From assembly GCA_937876375.1 (NCBI GenBank), contig CALEHY010000014.1, positions 10,121 through 74,120 on the forward strand: a stretch of DNA of 64,000 nt, in the 5' to 3' direction. A program made the position numbers and the translations under genes. The DNA comes from an uncultured Clostridia bacterium (GTDB lineage Bacteria; Bacillota; Clostridia; Oscillospirales; Acutalibacteraceae). The notes beneath the pieces are model-generated. The model had not been told where the DNA came from. It saw only the letters and a list, made by a program, of their open reading frames with translations, and searched no databases. Positions 1-7,195 of this stretch are shown one piece after another (within the stretch, counting starts at the first letter, position 1; each line of letters begins with the position of its first letter).

Positions 1-196
1 CTTGGTTAAGTGCTCTAATAGATGATAACTTTGTAGCAATCTCATCTCTAGCGATAGGATAGACACCACCACAGCACTGCCAGTCCTCTAGCTCCTCTAG
101 TGTAACACCAAGTGCCTGGGCTGACGCTCTAGCATATTTGTCCAAATCCTTTGCTTTTGTCTTTAGAGTACAACCAGGATAGTAACTATATGTCAT
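1..196 (-). CDS. HdrB-like cysteine-rich (CCG-domain) subunit, 3' part cut by window
   Basis: Only the first 65 codons are present; the gene runs off the left edge. The protein opens MTYSYYPGCTLKTKAKDLD and later has EDWQCCGG. YYPGC near the N-terminus and a following CCG are the hallmark of the cysteine-rich domain of heterodisulfide reductase subunit B and its relatives, such as the TfrB half of thiol:fumarate reductase and 8-methylmenaquinol:fumarate reductase. The start is set by AAAGGAG about 7 bases before ATG. Fumarase lies 148 bases upstream on the same strand, which suggests (inference) a fumarate-reducing role. The C-terminal half is not visible, so the exact member of the family cannot be decided. 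Confidence 0.75.
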   Translation of the reverse strand, partial: MTYSYYPGCTLKTKAKDLDKYARASAQALGVTLEELEDWQCCGGVYPIARDEIATKLSSIRALNQ

Positions 197-217
197 AGGT
201 TATTCTCCTTTGTATTT

Positions 218-231
218 TGTTAAAATTAACA
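218..231. promoter_or_regulatory. Small inverted repeat before the HdrB-like gene
   Basis: TGTTAA and TTAACA arms face each other across two bases just upstream of the ribosome site of the HdrB-like gene. The half sites resemble Rex half sites, but the spacing (2 instead of 4) does not fit Rex. It may be a repressor site or chance in AT-rich DNA. Confidence 0.25.
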
Positions 232-290
232 TTCGTATGTTTTAAGAGATTTCATTCACGGGGGTAGTGCTTGGAGCGCAGGCAAATTTT

Positions 291-340
291 GACCGCTACC
301 AAGTCTTTATTGCTCCCTTTTTCTGCCACTGGCAGCGGTC
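291..340. repeat. Long-loop inverted repeat between fumarase and the HdrB-like gene
   Basis: GACCGCTACC (291-300) and GGCAGCGGTC (331-340) pair over ten bases with one G-T-type mismatch around a 30-base loop. There is no T-run on either strand, so it is not a classic terminator. It lies immediately after the fumarase stop and is more GC-rich than the surroundings. It could be an RNA structure that stabilises the fumarase message 3' end, or a fragment of a dispersed repeat. Confidence 0.4.
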
Positions 341-344
341 GCAA

Positions 345-1721
345 TCAGACCATCTCTTCTGGGTGGAATACCTCGTCAAATCTCTCCTCTGTTAAGAAAC
401 CAAGCTGAACACAAGCCTGCTTTAGTGAGATACCATACTTGAATGCTCTCTTTGCTGTCTTTGCAGCATTCTCATAGCCAATGTATGGGTTAAGTGCTGT
501 AACAAGCATTAGAGAATTATGTAGGTTGTTGTACATTCTCTCCTTGTTAGCCTTGATACCAACAGCACAGTTATCGTTAAAGCTAATCATACACTCTGAT
601 AGTAGTCTAACTGACTGAGTGAAATTGTAGATAATAACTGGCATAAACACATTAAGCTCAAAGTTGCCCTGTGAAGCAGCGAAGCCGATAGCAGCATCGT
701 TACCCATAACCTGAACAGCGACCATAGTAACAGCCTCACACTGTGTTGGGTTAACCTTACCAGGCATAATTGATGAGCCAGGCTCGTTCTCTGGAATGAA
801 GATTTCGCCAATACCAAGTCTTGGACCTGATGCAAGCCATCTAACGTCGTTTGCCATCTTCATAAGGTCAGCAGCAAGTGACTTCAATGCACCGTGAGCG
901 AAAACGATTTCGTCCTTTGAGGTGAGAGCGTGGAATTTGTTAGGAGCTGTGATGAACTCCTTGCCAGTAATCTCTGTTACAGCCTTTGCAACCTCAACGT
1001 CAAATCCCTCTGGAGCGTTAAGACCAGTACCAACTGCTGTACCACCAAGTGCAAGCTCCTTTAGCTCTGGTAGAGCGATTTCAAGTAGCTTCTTGTCCTT
1101 TTCTAGTGAAGTTCTCCAACCACTAATCTCCTGTGAGAATGTGATAGGTGTAGCGTCCTGAAGATGAGTTCTACCACTCTTAACGACGCCCTCATTCTCC
1201 TTCTCTAATCTCTTAAGTGTAGCAACTAGAGTGTCGATAGCTGGAATAACCTTCTCCTCGATACCAAGAACAGCAGCAATACTCATAGCTGTTGGGAATG
1301 TGTCATTTGATGACTGTGACATATTGATATCATCATTTGGGTGAAGAAGCTTTGTGCCAGCAATCTCGTTACCTCTGTTAGAGATAACCTCGTTAGCATT
1401 CATATTGCTCTGTGTACCAGAACCAGTCTGCCAAACAACAAGTGGAAAATGCTCGTTAAGTGTACCAGCCATAACCTCGTCACAAGCCTTGCTGATAGCA
1501 GCAAGCTTTTCGTCAGTCATCTTTTCTGGCTTAAGCTTATTGTTAGCGATGGCAGCAGCCTTCTTGAGAACACCAAAAGCGTGTGTAATCTCTCTAGGCA
1601 TTGTCTCGATACCAACACCGATTTTAAAATTTTCGTGTGAGCGCTCTGTCTGTGCTGCCCAGTACTTGTCAGCAGGCACCTTTACCTCGCCCATAGAATC
1701 GTGTTCAATACGATATTCCAT
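345..1721 (-). CDS. fumC: Class II fumarate hydratase
   Basis: Interconverts fumarate and L-malate in the cytoplasm. The 458-residue length matches class II fumarases. Visible motifs in order: TGSGTQSNMN, MSQSSNDTFPT, GRTHLQDATPITFSQE and the superfamily signature GSSIMPGKVNP in the flexible catalytic loop. I place the start at MEYRIEHD because GGAGGT lies 7 bases before that ATG; the frame is open further upstream, but that extension is non-coding promoter DNA. A second ATG two codons earlier has no spacing from the ribosome site. The gene is monocistronic or joined with the HdrB-like gene downstream. A promoter and a Rex-like operator precede it, so redox control by NADH/NAD is likely. Confidence 0.97.
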   Translation of the reverse strand: MEYRIEHDSMGEVKVPADKYWAAQTERSHENFKIGVGIETMPREITHAFGVLKKAAAIANNKLKPEKMTDEKLAAISKACDEVMAGTLNEHFPLVVWQTGSGTQSNMNANEVISNRGNEIAGTKLLHPNDDINMSQSSNDTFPTAMSIAAVLGIEEKVIPAIDTLVATLKRLEKENEGVVKSGRTHLQDATPITFSQEISGWRTSLEKDKKLLEIALPELKELALGGTAVGTGLNAPEGFDVEVAKAVTEITGKEFITAPNKFHALTSKDEIVFAHGALKSLAADLMKMANDVRWLASGPRLGIGEIFIPENEPGSSIMPGKVNPTQCEAVTMVAVQVMGNDAAIGFAASQGNFELNVFMPVIIYNFTQSVRLLSECMISFNDNCAVGIKANKERMYNNLHNSLMLVTALNPYIGYENAAKTAKRAFKYGISLKQACVQLGFLTEERFDEVFHPEEMV

Positions 1722-1763
1722 AATCATACCTCCAAAATGTAATAATAGATTAATACAGAATAT

Positions 1764-1792
1764 ATTATATATATAAGGGAAAGCTAAATCAA
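1764..1792 (-). promoter_or_regulatory. Sigma-A promoter of fumC
   Basis: On the minus strand TTGATT (1787-1792) and TATAAT (1764-1769) are separated by 17 bases. The -10 box lies about 40 bases before the fumC start codon. Confidence 0.7.
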
Positions 1793-1798
1793 GCGAAA

Positions 1799-1816
1799 TT
1801 GTTATTTTTTTAACAA
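1799..1816. promoter_or_regulatory. Rex-like operator upstream of fumC
   Basis: TTGTTA-N6-TAACAA forms a perfect inverted repeat (extended by AAA/TTT outside). The redox repressor Rex of clostridia is known to bind TTGTTAA-N4-TTAACAA; this site differs from it in a single specified base. It sits 6 bases upstream of the fumC -35 box. Rex releases DNA when NADH is high, so fumarase would be induced when reducing power builds up, consistent with fumarate respiration or fermentation. Binding is inferred from the motif only. Confidence 0.6.
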
Positions 1817-1889
1817 TTTCCACAAATTTCATCATTTTACTCAAAACGAGCATTTTTAAAGCAGAAATGTTTGTTAATTTTTTCACTAT

Positions 1890-1928
1890 CTTAAACAAAA
1901 AACAGCCACGAGTGCTACCTCGTGGCTT
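1890..1928 (-). terminator. Intrinsic terminator of the phage module
   Basis: AGCCACGAG (1904-1912) pairs with CTCGTGGCT (1919-1927) around a 6-base loop. Read on the minus strand the stem is followed by GTTTTTTGTTT. It lies a few bases after the fibre gene stop and insulates fumC from the phage operon. Confidence 0.85.
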
Positions 1929-1932
1929 TAAT

Positions 1933-2409
1933 CTATCTAAACGCAACAGCTAAATATGATACTCCTTTTTCGTTATACTGTCTAAACTCGGTAGACGCTA
2001 CCGGAACACTGCTCTGTGTTGCCGTAAGCGTTTTGCCACTAAGCGTTAGACCAAGCGAGCTACCACTAGTCGTTGCGATACCAAAATAATTGTAATGTGA
2101 TTTGTTGCTAAAGTCTGTTAGTCCAGGCATATTGTTAAATGCAAAGACGATACACATTCTTGGCGAAAAATCACAGGTTAATGTAACAGCTTGGGTAGCC
2201 GTACCAGTACCATAAAATGGTTGAAAATGTATTAGCTTGTCCCATCGGTTTCTGTCCTGCTGGGACACATGAGAAACATTATCAGCAACATGATTGCCAA
2301 TAGTGGCATCGATAATCTCGTTGTCGACATTAAAATCTGCCATCTCTGGAATATCGTTTACTACCCATTTGTTCAAATTGTAATTTTCTGTTTTATATGA
2401 ACTAGACAT
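1933..2409 (-). CDS. Short phage tail-fibre-like protein
   Basis: A 158-residue protein starting MSSSYKTENYNLNKWVVNDI, set by AGGGAGG seven bases before ATG. The opening segment (a YKT..YNLNKW...DIP..DFN pattern followed by HVADN.SHVS) is the N-terminal attachment region commonly found in clostridial phage fibre proteins. The rest (about 70-158) is Gly/Ser/Thr-rich and probably a small beta-structured tip. It is much shorter than typical fibres, so it may be a minimal or truncated receptor-binding protein. It is the last gene of the operon and is followed by a terminator. Confidence 0.65.
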   Translation of the reverse strand: MSSSYKTENYNLNKWVVNDIPEMADFNVDNEIIDATIGNHVADNVSHVSQQDRNRWDKLIHFQPFYGTGTATQAVTLTCDFSPRMCIVFAFNNMPGLTDFSNKSHYNYFGIATTSGSSLGLTLSGKTLTATQSSVPVASTEFRQYNEKGVSYLAVAFR

Positions 2410-2410
2410 T

Positions 2411-2836
2411 CTAATCCTCCCTAGCGTAAATAGTGTCGAGCATACTCCATCTGTAGCTTCTGCGATTGAACTCACTCCAAGATAAATTGATTTTGCTCCA
2501 AGGCAAGCCATCTCCGTTCAAAATGACCTTGCAAAATGGTGACAACCAGTTCTTTGTGACTATACCGATTGTGTCCGGATTGTAAAGATAGAGACAAATG
2601 TATTTTTTATCAATACCAAAATCAAGTGGATCATCACCAATAAATTTTTTAAGCTCATCGTAATCTGCCACACAGCCTTTGCTAGTATGCTCCTCATCAA
2701 TGACGACACCTAGCATATCTTCAAGCATATCCATGCCTGCGCAATATGCCATAATCTCTGCACGACCCAGCGAATGGTCATCGGTGCACAGACCTACTGT
2801 AGAATAAAGCTCACAAAATCTATCAATCCTACTCAT
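2411..2836 (-). CDS. Phage tail protein I / XkdU-like (DUF2313 family) baseplate protein
   Basis: 141 residues. In Mu, P2 and PBSX-like phages the gene after gpJ encodes a baseplate protein of this family (P2 gpI, Mu gp48/YmfQ, XkdU) that links gpJ to the fibre. The ending fits that family, with a predicted small alpha/beta domain (FGIDKKYICLYLYNPDTIGIVTKNWLSPFCKVILNG). The start overlaps the stop of gpJ by 8 bases, and the stop lies one base before the fibre start. Assignment rests on position and length more than on a motif. Confidence 0.6.
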   Translation of the reverse strand: MSRIDRFCELYSTVGLCTDDHSLGRAEIMAYCAGMDMLEDMLGVVIDEEHTSKGCVADYDELKKFIGDDPLDFGIDKKYICLYLYNPDTIGIVTKNWLSPFCKVILNGDGLPWSKINLSWSEFNRRSYRWSMLDTIYARED

Positions 2837-3875
2837 AAGGTGTCACCTCAATATCACCTAATGTAAGAATCTGATTTTCATTACAGGTGATATACTGACC
2901 TACAGCGTCATCACTCTTGATATCAACAATACCATCAATATATTTTGACAGCCACACACGAAAAGAAATTATGTCAATTCTCTCACCAATCCTGAGCTGT
3001 TCAAAATACATTTTGCAATATCGCTCCACCTCTTGTGCGTTAGCGTTAGCAATAACATTTAGGCTGACTGTTTTTTCAGAGCAGTTCACGACAGTCGCCT
3101 CAATACCAAGCATTTGTAATGCCAAAAGCTTGTCAATTATCTTCTGTATAAGTGGATATCCAATAGAGCCATATATAGTTTTTGCACAAACATTGACCCT
3201 TCGGTTAACTGTATCGACGCCATAGATATTACAGTCAAGCACCTCGTCAAGACTGCAAACTATGTCCTCAATGGATTGCTTGTTTAATCCGTTAGGTAGC
3301 ACCTTGAACGAATTGAGCAGACGCTTTCTTAATGTTTCATCACTCTCAACATTGTTACCACCGACAAATGGCTCATCATTTGTGACACTCTCTATCCTTG
3401 CTGGACAATTTACTAGCACAGTGACCATATTAACGCCAATATTGTACCCATCACCAACGTCGAGTGCTGTTGCTGGCACCTTGACAAAATATGACCTAGC
3501 TCTCAACACAGCGTCCTTGTCAGTTTCAAACTGAATGAATGGCTTGTCCTTGACGGAACAAATCGTTCCCTTTGGGATGAGGATATCCTCATCGATAGCT
3601 GTGCTGACGATGAATTTTAGCTCACCAATAGCCTTTGAAGCAGATTTTCTGCTCATATCTCGAAGCTGTGCATGATAGTCGAGGTACTGACCCTGTGCTG
3701 TTTGAACAAAGCTCTGTCGATTAGAGTAGTCCATATTACAGTACAAGGAATATATTTCACTAGCCACAACACTCAATCTTGTGCTAATATCGCCCAAATT
3801 TTCTGGATTTTTACCACATTCGTTATAGAATGCTATCTTCATATTGTTCAAAATATCATCATATGTAATCTTCAA
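2829..3875 (-). CDS. Baseplate J-like protein (gpJ/XkdT)
   Basis: 348 residues, the normal length for baseplate wedge protein gpJ of contractile-tail phages. Visible features: an N-terminal helical part (MKITYDDILNNMKIAFYNECG), the typical segment GQYLDYHAQLRDMSR, a repeated beta region around PKGTICSVKDKPFIQFETD, and the NVESDETLRKRLLNSF segment that is characteristic of the Baseplate_J family. It overlaps the gp25-like gene by 17 bases and the XkdU-like gene by 8. In an intact phage this protein joins gp25 at the baseplate rim; here its presence without any sheath gene is odd. Confidence 0.88.
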   Translation of the reverse strand: MKITYDDILNNMKIAFYNECGKNPENLGDISTRLSVVASEIYSLYCNMDYSNRQSFVQTAQGQYLDYHAQLRDMSRKSASKAIGELKFIVSTAIDEDILIPKGTICSVKDKPFIQFETDKDAVLRARSYFVKVPATALDVGDGYNIGVNMVTVLVNCPARIESVTNDEPFVGGNNVESDETLRKRLLNSFKVLPNGLNKQSIEDIVCSLDEVLDCNIYGVDTVNRRVNVCAKTIYGSIGYPLIQKIIDKLLALQMLGIEATVVNCSEKTVSLNVIANANAQEVERYCKMYFEQLRIGERIDIISFRVWLSKYIDGIVDIKSDDAVGQYITCNENQILTLGDIEVTPYE

Positions 3876-4197
3876 GATTTTGTATCACCTGCTTTTCCTT
3901 TGAATTAATAGTCAAATCGACATAAAGAATATTATTCTCCACTCTTGCTCTGCTGACCTCGACACCATCTAGCCTCTCTAGTGCCAATCTGGCATAGGCT
4001 AGTGCATACTCATCACTTGGGAATGGCAAATCCCCCTTCAAATAAGAGCCAAAATCCTTGTTTGGATAGAACTTGCCACGCTGTGTGACAAGTAGCATCT
4101 TTGCCATCTGCAAGACCTCATCAATATACTCAACGCTCACCAAATCAGCAGCGTCAGAGCATACCACATAGTCGCCATTTTCAATCTTATCTGTCAA
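3859..4197 (-). CDS. gp25/XkdS-like (DUF2634) baseplate wedge protein
   Basis: 112 residues. The central segment MLLVTQRGKFYPNKDFGS followed by ARLALERLDGVEV.RARV matches the pattern of gp25/W-like lysozyme-fold baseplate subunits, which initiate sheath polymerisation in contractile tails. The ATG overlaps the stop of the upstream spike gene by 4 bases (ATGA), a sign of translational coupling. The order spike, gp25, gpJ is as in P2 and PBSX. Confidence 0.72.
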   Translation of the reverse strand: MTDKIENGDYVVCSDAADLVSVEYIDEVLQMAKMLLVTQRGKFYPNKDFGSYLKGDLPFPSDEYALAYARLALERLDGVEVSRARVENNILYVDLTINSKEKQVIQNLEDYI

Positions 4198-4544
4198 TCC
4201 ATAATCACTCCATTCTTGTCAATAACAAGGGAGTTGAGGACTATCGAGCCATCATTCTTTAGCTCTATTTTTGCACCACCAAGTGAGCATATCGTTATCT
4301 CACCAGACTCGCCAGCGTTCTGTGCCCTAGCACCAATAATAACCTGGCCATCCATCGCTGGTAGGAGCATAACGTCCTCACCAACCGGTGGTGTACACTG
4401 GTATCCATAGGGTAGATATGACGCCACGCCACGAGTGGTAATCGTTCCACCTGCCTCTACACCATTTTCGCCAGACAATATAACATTACCACGCTCTGCC
4501 TTTGGCTGTGACATAGCGTCACGAAGCCTCCTACTAATCCACAT
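4194..4544 (-). CDS. Baseplate spike / assembly protein V-like (gp45-like)
   Basis: 116 residues. The middle (RGVASYLPYGYQCTPPVGED then VIIGARAQNAGESGEI) fits the OB-fold region of gpV/gp45-type spike proteins. The end (GAKIELKNDGSIVLNSLVID.NGVI) is the repetitive beta-prism tail found in phage spike tips. It is shorter than typical spikes (about 180-220 residues). GGAGGAG lies 9 bases before the start, which overlaps the hub gene stop by 11 bases. The spike would sit on the gpD-like hub encoded just upstream. Confidence 0.68.
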   Translation of the reverse strand: MWISRRLRDAMSQPKAERGNVILSGENGVEAGGTITTRGVASYLPYGYQCTPPVGEDVMLLPAMDGQVIIGARAQNAGESGEITICSLGGAKIELKNDGSIVLNSLVIDKNGVIMD

Positions 4545-5484
4545 AGATTATCTCCTCCAAATCAATATTCTTTGCCAGTGTCAACACTGTTCGTTCACCC
4601 TTTTCATCAAGGATATAGCACACTGACTCGGCTATCATATCGTCGATATCGCCAAAATAATTGCTAGAATATTTGACCTCATCACCAAGCGAGATATCGA
4701 CCAATGTATCGACCACAAGCTCCAGCTTGTAGTAGCCCTGTGCTGACTCTCTAATAGTACCGAGGAGTGAATAATCTCTCTGCCAAGCAGGCAGAGCAGA
4801 AAGGCTAGCCTTCTTAGAGGTCTCAATGCCCTTTTGCTCAAAAAGCCTGCTCTTTATATGATGGTCAAAGCCCTTGTCAGAGCTTGCCTTGTAGTCAATT
4901 CTAGTAATGACGTCACCACGATTAATCACTCGTTTTTCACTGATAACACCACCATCTATGGCAACGCTCCTACTCCCTTGTAACAGAGATATGCAATTAT
5001 TAGCGTCAACAGTTATGCGACTACCACTAATACCAAGCACAAAATCATTAATAGCGCCAAAGCAGGACACACCTCGTTGCACCTGATACTCCAAAACGCT
5101 ATAAATATCTGGAAGGTTACAGCTAAATCCAAGAGCCTTTGCATTAGCGTTAAAGAGTGCTAGTGCACTAGGATTGGAATATGTATATGGTGTAGCCTCG
5201 TTATCCGTCAGAAGACATGCTGTCGACCTAGCGTAAACAAAACAGCTAGTGCCATCATCGGTCGAGCTCTCACGCTGGGTGTCAATAAGACCATTGAATA
5301 TTCGTTTGCCATCCATATACACCTCTAGCGTACAGAGCTCATTTTGGGCATAGTCAGTCAGATAATTTAGCCTAACACCGTGGCAAGCAGCGTCCCAATC
5401 CATACTGATTTGATATGACAGAATTTGCTCAACACTATGCTGTTCACCAGCAGTATCTGTTACAAAAAAGCTTAATCTAGCCAT
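4534..5484 (-). CDS. gpD/XkdQ-like baseplate hub protein
   Basis: 316 residues, similar in length to XkdQ and P2 gpD hub proteins of contractile injection systems. Visible: beta-rich N-terminus, a YVDGK-like segment (LEVYMDGKRIFNGLIDTQ) typical of hub ring domains, and the central 'R.INRGDVITRIDYKASS' segment followed by a C-terminal helix-strand region. The gene follows a LysM protein and precedes the spike gene, exactly the PBSX order xkdP-xkdQ. It overlaps the LysM gene by 13 bases. The assignment is by family pattern and context. Confidence 0.75.
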   Translation of the reverse strand: MARLSFFVTDTAGEQHSVEQILSYQISMDWDAACHGVRLNYLTDYAQNELCTLEVYMDGKRIFNGLIDTQRESSTDDGTSCFVYARSTACLLTDNEATPYTYSNPSALALFNANAKALGFSCNLPDIYSVLEYQVQRGVSCFGAINDFVLGISGSRITVDANNCISLLQGSRSVAIDGGVISEKRVINRGDVITRIDYKASSDKGFDHHIKSRLFEQKGIETSKKASLSALPAWQRDYSLLGTIRESAQGYYKLELVVDTLVDISLGDEVKYSSNYFGDIDDMIAESVCYILDEKGERTVLTLAKNIDLEEIIYVD

Positions 5485-5987
5485 ACCTTGTCACCCTCTT
5501 GAACGCTAAACAAATCGCTGAATCCGTTTAGGCTGAATATTTTGCCAACGTCAACATTTGTTCTGTTAGCAATATCGTAGAGATTTTCACCACTCTTGGC
5601 ATAGGTAAAGCCAAAGTCATATATTGGTGCCTTGCCACAATCCTCCTGTACAAATTCAAAGCTGTAGTCGATTCTATCACCAGCACCAGCATATTTTATA
5701 TCCAACTTGGTGAATATTGCCTTGACTGGTGTGGAGTCAGGTAGAAAGAGATAGCCACTGCCCTTTTTGTCAAAGACACTGGATAGAGCACGAATATTAT
5801 TTCTGGCATTTTCGCCAGCAAAACACCCCTCACCAGTAATAATGACTGGGTTAGAGCTTATCTCTCTACTCTTACCAAATCCAAATGGGATAAGTCGACT
5901 GGATACAGCCTTGGAGTGCTTTAATTGTAGTGTCTCTGGATTGACCATAAAGGTAAAATCCTTGTAGCTAATCCTAATAAGTTGCAT
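5472..5987 (-). CDS. LysM-domain tail protein (XkdP-like)
   Basis: 171 residues. Residues about 1-120 form a beta-rich domain that opens MQLIRISYKDFTFMVNPE; residues about 126-171 are a LysM motif (YAKSGENLYDIANRTNVDVGKIFSLNG...VQEGDKVWL). XkdP of PBSX has the same arrangement and lies between the tape measure and the hub. Here the tape measure is absent, and upstream lie only a 29-codon frame and a connector gene. The start has GGGGGA 7 bases ahead. In phages this protein may bind peptidoglycan or help hub assembly. Confidence 0.75.
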   Translation of the reverse strand: MQLIRISYKDFTFMVNPETLQLKHSKAVSSRLIPFGFGKSREISSNPVIITGEGCFAGENARNNIRALSSVFDKKGSGYLFLPDSTPVKAIFTKLDIKYAGAGDRIDYSFEFVQEDCGKAPIYDFGFTYAKSGENLYDIANRTNVDVGKIFSLNGFSDLFSVQEGDKVWLD

Positions 5988-5999
5988 ATTATTCCCCCA

Positions 6000-6089
6000 T
6001 TATTTGTTATCGTATCGCCTTGAGTCCAGCATTATGTAATCGCTGATATTTTCAAGCTCCTCAAGGCTGAGCCTTGTATCATTTTCCAT
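6000..6089 (-). CDS. 29-residue peptide at the head-tail junction of the phage module
   Basis: A short frame encoding MENDTRLSLEELENISDYIM followed by LDSRRYDNK. GGAG lies 8 bases before ATG. Its start overlaps the stop of the connector gene upstream by 11 bases, and its stop is 10 bases before the LysM gene, so the spacing fits a real gene in the operon. It occupies exactly the place where sheath, tube, chaperone and tape-measure genes would lie. It may be a true small protein or the C-terminal remnant of a deleted tail gene. I recognise no family. Confidence 0.6.
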   Translation of the reverse strand: MENDTRLSLEELENISDYIMLDSRRYDNK

Positions 6090-6465
6090 TGTTTTTCTCC
6101 GTAAATTCGCTGTACCTTACTACCATATTGACACTGATTGTATCCATCGACTTGCTACTGTCAGCCTTGCCAATCTCTAGTGATAAAACGCTATCGTCAA
6201 GCAGGCCATCTCGTAAAATATCAACCACTCTACTCATCTCGTCAATGCCCTTTTCATACGGCACAAAGATGGACAGAAGAATGTCACAATCTGATTGCTG
6301 TGCATAGCCACCAAGACCGACCAGCCTCGATTTTTCACCCATTGGGGACACAGCAACGGTGGTCATCTGCATATGAGTTGGCTTGTATGCAAACGGATAC
6401 GCCTTAATCACTCTAAAATCATCACAAAGGGATGACACTCTTGAAAAAATCTCATCGTTCACCAT
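6079..6465 (-). CDS. Head-tail connector / tail-terminator-like phage protein
   Basis: 128 residues. The pattern (variable N-terminus, a beta strand YAQQSDCDILLSIFVPYEKG, then VVDILRDGLL and a C-terminal strand TISVNMVVRYSEF) resembles the small alpha/beta tail-completion proteins at this position in PBSX-like phages (XkdJ). AGGGAG is 6 bases before the chosen ATG; another ATG two codons upstream touches the ribosome site. It overlaps the previous gene by 14 bases. In a full phage it would close the tail tube; here no tube gene follows. Confidence 0.55.
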   Translation of the reverse strand: MVNDEIFSRVSSLCDDFRVIKAYPFAYKPTHMQMTTVAVSPMGEKSRLVGLGGYAQQSDCDILLSIFVPYEKGIDEMSRVVDILRDGLLDDSVLSLEIGKADSSKSMDTISVNMVVRYSEFTEKNNGK

Positions 6466-6820
6466 ATTCATCTCCCTTGTAAACTCGTTTTAGCACACCA
6501 GTGCAAAACTGAACAATATCACCAACAATACACTTGTCAGCACGAACGAAATAGTACTCCCTATTATCATAGATAACAGTGTCGTTCCTGCCCAGCCTTG
6601 TAATATCAAAATCACAAGGGCCAATATATATGCTGTAGTCAGTGGTCAGCTCACCAAGCTCGGTATATATACCCTCAAATCTGCTCTTGCTACGAGGCCA
6701 GACTGGGTCAATTATCGCTGTAACGCTGGTTGTGTCGCCATTTTTCATAACGACAGCACAGCTCTTGCCAAGCAAGGTGATTTGCTTTTTTATCGGTGTG
6801 CTCATATCAATTTTTCTCAT
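6452..6820 (-). CDS. Head-closure-like phage protein (XkdH/XkdI position)
   Basis: 122 residues. The start at MRKIDMST is chosen for AGGAG 8 bases upstream; the frame continues upstream inside the neighbouring gene. The sequence is beta-rich (VVMKNGDTTSVTAIIDPVWPR...YSIYIGPCDFDI...DTVIYDNREYYFVRAD), in keeping with head-closure proteins with an SH3-like barrel. Its start lies one base from the stop of the gp6-like gene. Assignment rests on position between the gp6-like protein and the terminator-like protein. Confidence 0.55.
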   Translation of the reverse strand: MRKIDMSTPIKKQITLLGKSCAVVMKNGDTTSVTAIIDPVWPRSKSRFEGIYTELGELTTDYSIYIGPCDFDITRLGRNDTVIYDNREYYFVRADKCIVGDIVQFCTGVLKRVYKGDEYGER

Positions 6821-6821
6821 A

Positions 6822-7172
6822 TCAAACACTCCTAAAGCAAAAATCATTGTCATCAATTATGCCATGGACGTCGTCAAGTGCAGAGGAATAAATCTCCCTT
6901 GCGACACGGACATTGTCACCATGCGTTATCTTGACGTCACCGGCACTAAATGACTTTAAATTTTCGTTTTGAGAGTTGATGAGAGCGATTTCGAGATTAG
7001 TTTTTGCTGCGACAAAATACGCAAGTCTTGTTTCATCTGCCTCGGTCAAATTCTGTGAATTTGGCTGCAACAGGTCAATATTTTTTGTAGCGATAGGTGT
7101 ATATTTTGTGACCTCGTCATCGGTATACTCACCTATCACAGCAAGCAAATCCAACACCTTTTCGATAGTCAT
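6822..7172 (-). CDS. gp6-like head-tail connector protein
   Basis: 116 residues, mostly helical: MTIEKVLDLLAVIGEYTDDE, a middle helix EADETRLAYFVAAKTNLEIALIN and a C-terminal helix VAREIYSSALDDVHGII. This is the all-helical pattern of phage gp6/gp15-type adaptors that dock on the portal, and it directly follows the capsid gene as in PBSX (xkdG-xkdH). The ATG start has GGGGGT 7 bases ahead; a TTG five codons upstream is less likely. Confidence 0.62.
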   Translation of the reverse strand: MTIEKVLDLLAVIGEYTDDEVTKYTPIATKNIDLLQPNSQNLTEADETRLAYFVAAKTNLEIALINSQNENLKSFSAGDVKITHGDNVRVAREIYSSALDDVHGIIDDNDFCFRSV

Positions 7173-7195
7173 ATTCACTACCCCCAAGGTGCAAA

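Noticed and set aside
218..231. Second Rex operator before the HdrB-like gene
   Set aside because: Half sites are separated by two bases, not four; kept only as a weak inverted repeat.
1354..1776. Open frame of 140 codons on the plus strand opposite fumC
   Set aside because: Opposite to a strongly conserved gene, no ribosome site, Leu/Ser/Ala/Thr-rich as expected of a shadow frame.
1722..1946. N-terminal extension of the fumarase frame
   Set aside because: Contains the promoter and Rex-like site and ends in AT-rich DNA; the ribosome site lies before MEYRIEHD.
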